DNA from: Actinomycetes bacterium
GTDB lineage: Bacteria > Actinomycetota > Acidimicrobiia > Acidimicrobiales > Acidimicrobiaceae
DNA: 11,266 nt
NCBI GenBank assembly: GCA_021819025.1
Contig: JAKASN010000018.1
Coordinates: 1 to 11,266, forward strand
Direction of reading: 5' to 3'
Shown here: piece by piece, positions 7,804 through 11,266 of the stretch
Position numbering within the stretch: position 1 is the first letter of the stretch
Layout of the letters: each line of letters begins with the position of its first letter
Notes under the pieces: generated by a model
Told to the model about the DNA's origin: nothing
Database searches by the model: none
What the model saw: only the letters and a program-made list of their open reading frames with translations
Position numbers and translations under genes: made by a program

Positions 7804-9357
7804 CTAAATACGGCGAGTATGGCCTTCCCAATAAGGTGCACGGATCTCGTGCTTGAGGATCTTTCCCGCAAGGGAGCGCGGGATTTCATCGACGACCTCG
7901 ACGCGCCGCGGCGCCTTGTAATGGGCCAGCAGAGCACGGCACAAGGTGACGATCTCGTCCTGGAGAACCTCATGGTCACCACGCGGGTTGCACAACGATA
8001 CTTGGGCAAGCACGCTTTCCCCATACTCATCATCGGGAATACCTACCACAGCGACATCGAGCACGTCAGGGTGTTGGTGGATAACAGCTTCCACTTCGGC
8101 GGGATAGATATTTACCCCTCCAGAAATGATCATGTCGATCTTGCGGTCAGAGAGATAGAGGTAGCCATCGCGATCGAAATATCCAACGTCACCGACGGTG
8201 ACGAAGCCGTCGGCGATATGGGCCGACTCGGTCTTGGCTGGCTCATTGTGATAGTAAAAGCTCCTCGGCGAGCGCACCGCGATGGTCCCGATGCTCCCGA
8301 GGGGTACCTCCTCACCACTGTCGGAGAATATCCGAATCTCCACACCAGCCACCGGACGTCCGATGCTGCCCGGCTTATCTCGCCATTGCGCGCCATCGAT
8401 CATCGTATTGACCCCGAGTTCGGTGGAGCCGTAGTATTCCGTGACGACATCACCGAACAAGTCCAAAATTTCCGCCTTTACCCCAGGAGGACAAGGAGCC
8501 GCTCCATGCCATACTCTCTTCAGACTCGATAGATCGTATTTGGAACGCGTTTGGGGCGTCAGTTTCAGCATCCTCACGAACTGCGTCGGTACGAGATGCA
8601 GATTGGTAATGGCAAATCTCTCGATCGCCGCGAGAGTCGCCTCGGGATCAAATTGCGGCTGAATATAGGTCCGTGACCCTCCGAGCAATGGAAGGAAAGC
8701 GTAAAGCCACTGGCCGGAGTGATAGATCGGACCATCTAACAAGGTACTGCCAAGGCTAGGGGTGCCGATTCTCAAATTGTAGGCGTGGGAAAACTGCGAT
8801 ACATTCATGGATGCAGCAGCGGAGCTGGCTCTGACACCCTTAGGCTTCCCGGTGGTTCCCGAAGTGTAAAACATCGGTAGGCCCATTTCCATGGGGTCCC
8901 CAAGCGAGGGTCCATGTGAATGGCCAAGGAGCAGTCGCTCATAAGAGATCTGGTCCGCAATCTGATCGACTGCGGCGCCCAAGACAATGGTGGTCCCTTG
9001 GTAGCCAGCCGCACTTATGCCCGTTACGGCTGCTTCTCCAAGCACCGTATCGATAAAGAGTAGCTTAGGCTCGGCATCGCCAAGGACATAGGCCAGCTCA
9101 AAAGGCGACCAGTGCCAGTTCACCGGGATATAATTCACTCCCGTCAGCATCGCGGCAAGCATGATCTCGAAATACTCGACGCAATTCGGAGAAAAAACGG
9201 CAACCACATCGCCCGATCGAAGCCCCAGTTCCAACAACGAAGCCGCAAGACGCTGCACTCTCGCTGTGGCATCGTCGACGGTGAGGCTGATACGCGAGTC
9301 CACAAGCCATTCTCCGTCGGGTCGATCGCGCTTTAAGCTTGTGAGGAAATCGTTCAT
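7804..9357 (-). CDS. Acyl-CoA synthetase (AMP-forming, FadD-like)
   Basis: ANL-superfamily enzyme of 517 residues that activates a carboxylic acid to acyl-AMP and then acyl-CoA. The motif series is complete: P-loop YTSGTTGKPKG (164-174), HGAAPCP (284-290), A5 motif YYGSTE (308-313), TVGDVGYFDRDGYLYLSDR with Asp390 and hinge Arg405, SGGVNIYPAEVE (412-423), and the adenylation lysine Lys499 in AGKILK. The type resembles actinobacterial fatty-acid CoA ligases, but chain length cannot be read from the sequence, and acid ligases for other substrates share these motifs. There is no signal peptide or membrane segment. The ATG has a -10 box 6 nt upstream and no ribosome site, suggesting a leaderless mRNA. 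Downstream genes handle B12-mutase and succinyl-CoA chemistry, consistent with acyl-chain degradation. Confidence 0.88.
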   Translation of the reverse strand: MNDFLTSLKRDRPDGEWLVDSRISLTVDDATARVQRLAASLLELGLRSGDVVAVFSPNCVEYFEIMLAAMLTGVNYIPVNWHWSPFELAYVLGDAEPKLLFIDTVLGEAAVTGISAAGYQGTTIVLGAAVDQIADQISYERLLLGHSHGPSLGDPMEMGLPMFYTSGTTGKPKGVRASSAAASMNVSQFSHAYNLRIGTPSLGSTLLDGPIYHSGQWLYAFLPLLGGSRTYIQPQFDPEATLAAIERFAITNLHLVPTQFVRMLKLTPQTRSKYDLSSLKRVWHGAAPCPPGVKAEILDLFGDVVTEYYGSTELGVNTMIDGAQWRDKPGSIGRPVAGVEIRIFSDSGEEVPLGSIGTIAVRSPRSFYYHNEPAKTESAHIADGFVTVGDVGYFDRDGYLYLSDRKIDMIISGGVNIYPAEVEAVIHQHPDVLDVAVVGIPDDEYGESVLAQVSLCNPRGDHEVLQDEIVTLCRALLAHYKAPRRVEVVDEIPRSLAGKILKHEIRAPYWEGHTRRI

Positions 9358-9363
9358 CCAGGA

Positions 9364-9369
9364 ATATTA
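9364..9369 (-). promoter_or_regulatory. Putative leaderless -10 box of the acyl-CoA synthetase gene
   Basis: TAATAT on the minus strand ends 6 nt before the ATG at 9357, with no purine-rich site between them. This is the same hexamer and nearly the same layout as at icd. No convincing -35 is visible. The 178-bp gap between this gene and the pseudogene upstream holds nothing else I recognise apart from a weak 5-bp hairpin (GGCGC/GCGCC near 9453-9472). Confidence 0.4.
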
Positions 9370-9535
9370 CCAAGCGCGATCTAATCGATGACGAAGATGG
9401 GGACTCAGATACTATCGCTATCGGTCTTTAGGGCGAGGAAAACCCATCGCTGGGCGCTTTGGTGATCGCGCCGTACTTGAGATGCAACCTGGAGCCCGAT
9501 TCCGTTTGCCGTTTTGAGCTCCTAGCAGTTACACC

Positions 9536-10547
9536 CTAGAAATCAAGGCAGGCGCCAAGGATCTCTCGTCCTCGCGCACGGCTGGCTGCCATCGCCCCCG
9601 CCAGCATGCGATGAGCCATCTTGGCCAGGTGAACATTGCGAATCGTGTCATTAAGAGGTCTAAGTGATAAGCCATCTTCTGAGGCCGCTTAGGAACTGCT
9701 AGCAAGATTAACCTCTCGGGGCTATTGCCCGCCCAGAGCCCAAAGTCGGCCTGGGTTGCCCCTGCCTCTTCGAGGCGCTCCGTCGCGATCGTATGGAGTT
9801 CGCAAACGTGAGCACCGACCTCGTTGACCACGGCGCTCAAAAAATCACCGAAAGATGTGGGTCTGACGGTACCCACGGGGTGGGAAACGCCGCTCGTCTC
9901 GCCACGTGCCAGCAAAACCACGAATGCCGCATGGTGCGAACGTCAATAATCCGGACAGGGTTATTTCTCGACTCGGGTTCGAGTACCTTGGCGCCGTGGG
10001 CGATCCGCACCTCCCCCCAAGTGAACCGTGCGCCGTGATGGTAACGCCCGGTCAGGTAGGTGAGCCACACATTACGAGGCGTTGGGCCAGCTTCGCAAAG
10101 CAAGGAGTTGCCCGCGAGGAACTCCTGAACCGCGCGGGTGCAAAGAGCCCTGAGCCCCCCATAGCTATCTGCAGTCACCCGCTCTGTCAAGGGATCCTCA
10201 AGTACTTCAAGCGGAGAGTCCTCGTTAAAGTTTGGCTCCGACGGCGTTGCGTAGGCAGATACCAACGAGATGAAGACGTATCTCCCTCCACTGCCTCCAA
10301 GTGCGTTAGCTAAACTCTTTACGTGCCTAGCCAGATACGCCGAGGTGTCGATCGCGGCATCCCAAATTCGGCGGGCAAGTTTCGCAAGGTCCTGGTCGCG
10401 GTCTCCGCAACGATGCTCGGCTGCAGGGAAAAGTTCACCATTGGTATTTCCCCGATGAAACAACGTCACCTCGTCGCCGCATTTCAATAATGTCTCGGCA
10501 ATGTGGCGACCGATGAATTGGGTTCGCCCGATCAAAAGTACTTTCAT
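9536..10547 (-). pseudogene. Broken NAD-dependent epimerase/dehydratase family (SDR) gene
   Basis: Starts with MKVLLIGRTQFIGRHIAE, the Rossmann N-terminus of atypical/extended SDRs annotated as NAD-dependent epimerase/dehydratase. Homology-like sequence continues through three successive frames. The first frame runs to NPVRIIDVR. A one-base loss near 9935 (a G missing after the DVR codons, which would restore DVRDHAAFVV) shifts to a frame reading VVLLARGETSGV to LAVPK. A second one-base loss near 9688 shifts to GLSLRPLNDTIRNVH and a stop at 9536. The span is 1012 nt; restoring two bases gives 1014, exactly 338 codons, normal for the family. Key motifs are also damaged: Gly to Arg in the dinucleotide loop (GRTQFIG), and YxxxK reads YGGLR, lysine to arginine. 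The middle section (about 10040-10110) aligns poorly. I infer real decay, though sequencing error could explain the shifts alone. The original substrate is unknown. Confidence 0.85.
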
Positions 10548-11266
10548 TTCCCAGCCGCGCCAGCATGGAGACCGCCAGCGCTTCGGCTCTCGCCCCAGAT
10601 GGCGCGACCAGAATCGAGTGCATCGGCGACGATCTCTCATCGGTTGAACCATCGGGCGGGGCGCTGCAGTTTTGGCCTGGAAGCAAAGGACTAACTAACT
10701 CGCCATGACGCCACGATGGCCTTGCCGCGAGGGAATCGCTCCAAAATGGCACACCTGTCACTACGTGCCAACGCCTCCTGTCGAGATCGATATGGAGGTA
10801 GCGTCCCCTATGACGACGAGATCCCAAACGACCACGAGCCCATGGGGGAATTACCTATCAACTCGTGAAATCTCATCTTTTCTCTCATGACATCGCGGAG
10901 ATCGATATTGGTCGCAAATCACTTAGCCAAGCAGCTCTTCATCCACTATGATTGTCCCAATGGTAGGAAATCGCCAACATTGCGACGTGAAAACTTGTGG
11001 CCGCGCCCACGAGATCTTGAGCCGTCGACCGCGTCCTACTTTGGGCAGCTAGAGCGCCCTACTGGGCATCCACCCAGGCCCTCATCTCAACCGCGAAAAC
11101 CTTAAGCCGTTTATCGCGGGTCAATCCGCCAAGTCGGAGCCAGCACCGCATGCGACTTCGGCACTGCACCACTAATAATGGATCCGGAACACACATGTCA
11201 CAAAAAGCGCGCCTCTTTAAGGACCCTACGGCACGAGCCTTTCTAGGAGCTCAATCTCTTTAGATC
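10548..11266. other. No recognisable gene (about 0.7 kb)
   Basis: All six frames are broken by stops into pieces of at most about 130 codons. The longest minus-strand piece mostly overlaps the start of the SDR pseudogene in another frame. None has a recognisable motif or a good start site. A small hairpin with arms CTGGG (11062-11066) and CCCAG (11073-11077) has a 6-nt loop but no T-tract. No tRNA cloverleaf, transposase remnant or direct-repeat array was seen. It may be decayed coding sequence next to the pseudogene, or a long intergenic spacer. Confidence 0.5.

Noticed and set aside
7819..8532. 237-codon plus-strand open frame
   Set aside because: Antisense to the C-terminal half of the acyl-CoA synthetase, which has a complete motif series on the other strand.
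10635..10660. GGTTCAA T-loop-like sequence on the minus strand
   Set aside because: The flanking bases do not form a T-stem, and no acceptor or anticodon arms could be drawn.
10435..10827. 130-codon minus-strand open frame
   Set aside because: Its second half is an out-of-frame reading of the SDR pseudogene start, and its first half shows no motif I can assign.
10746..10868. 40-residue plus-strand frame with an acidic C-terminal half
   Set aside because: No ribosome site, no known family, and too short to support without conservation data.
11062..11077. CTGGG/CCCAG hairpin as a terminator
   Set aside because: The stem is only 5 bp and there is no T-tract on either side.

Overview
The window holds core metabolism from what looks like an actinobacterium, possibly one of the Acidimicrobiia. 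The reasons are a moderate-to-high GC content, many GTG starts, actinobacterial-looking protein sequences, and two genes whose -10 boxes lie so close to the ATG that leaderless mRNAs are likely. The taxonomic call is an inference from style, not from a marker gene. Every gene I can support is on the minus strand, so transcription runs from high to low coordinates.

Right end, 10548-11266: about 0.7 kb with no recognisable gene. Next, 9536-10547 is an NAD-dependent epimerase/dehydratase-type SDR gene broken by two single-base deletions and carrying changes in its key motifs. I read it as a young pseudogene.

Middle, 9357-5185: an acyl-CoA synthetase (FadD-like), a stand-alone B12-binding subunit of a methylmalonyl-CoA-mutase-type enzyme, and succinyl-CoA synthetase beta and alpha (sucC, sucD). 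Together they fit a route from acyl chains and propionyl-CoA through methylmalonyl-CoA to succinyl-CoA and into the TCA cycle. The catalytic mutase subunit is not in the window.

Left-middle, 5152-1151: a good promoter-like sequence followed by purN, purH, folD and metF in a tight, partly overlapping operon. It forms a folate one-carbon node. FolD supplies 10-formyl-THF for the two purine formyltransferases, PurN and PurH, and MetF diverts methylene-THF towards methionine.

Left end, 1084-1: most of an NADP-type isocitrate dehydrogenase (icd), cut by the window edge. It seems to have its own promoter, with a perfect 7-bp inverted repeat lying over the -35/-10 region.

I found no mobile element, CRISPR array, tRNA or rRNA, and no clear intrinsic terminator. 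I do not see a novel multi-gene system. The items most worth a second look are the decaying SDR gene, the operator-like repeat at icd, the orphan B12 subunit next to sucCD, and the divergent substrate loops of PurN.
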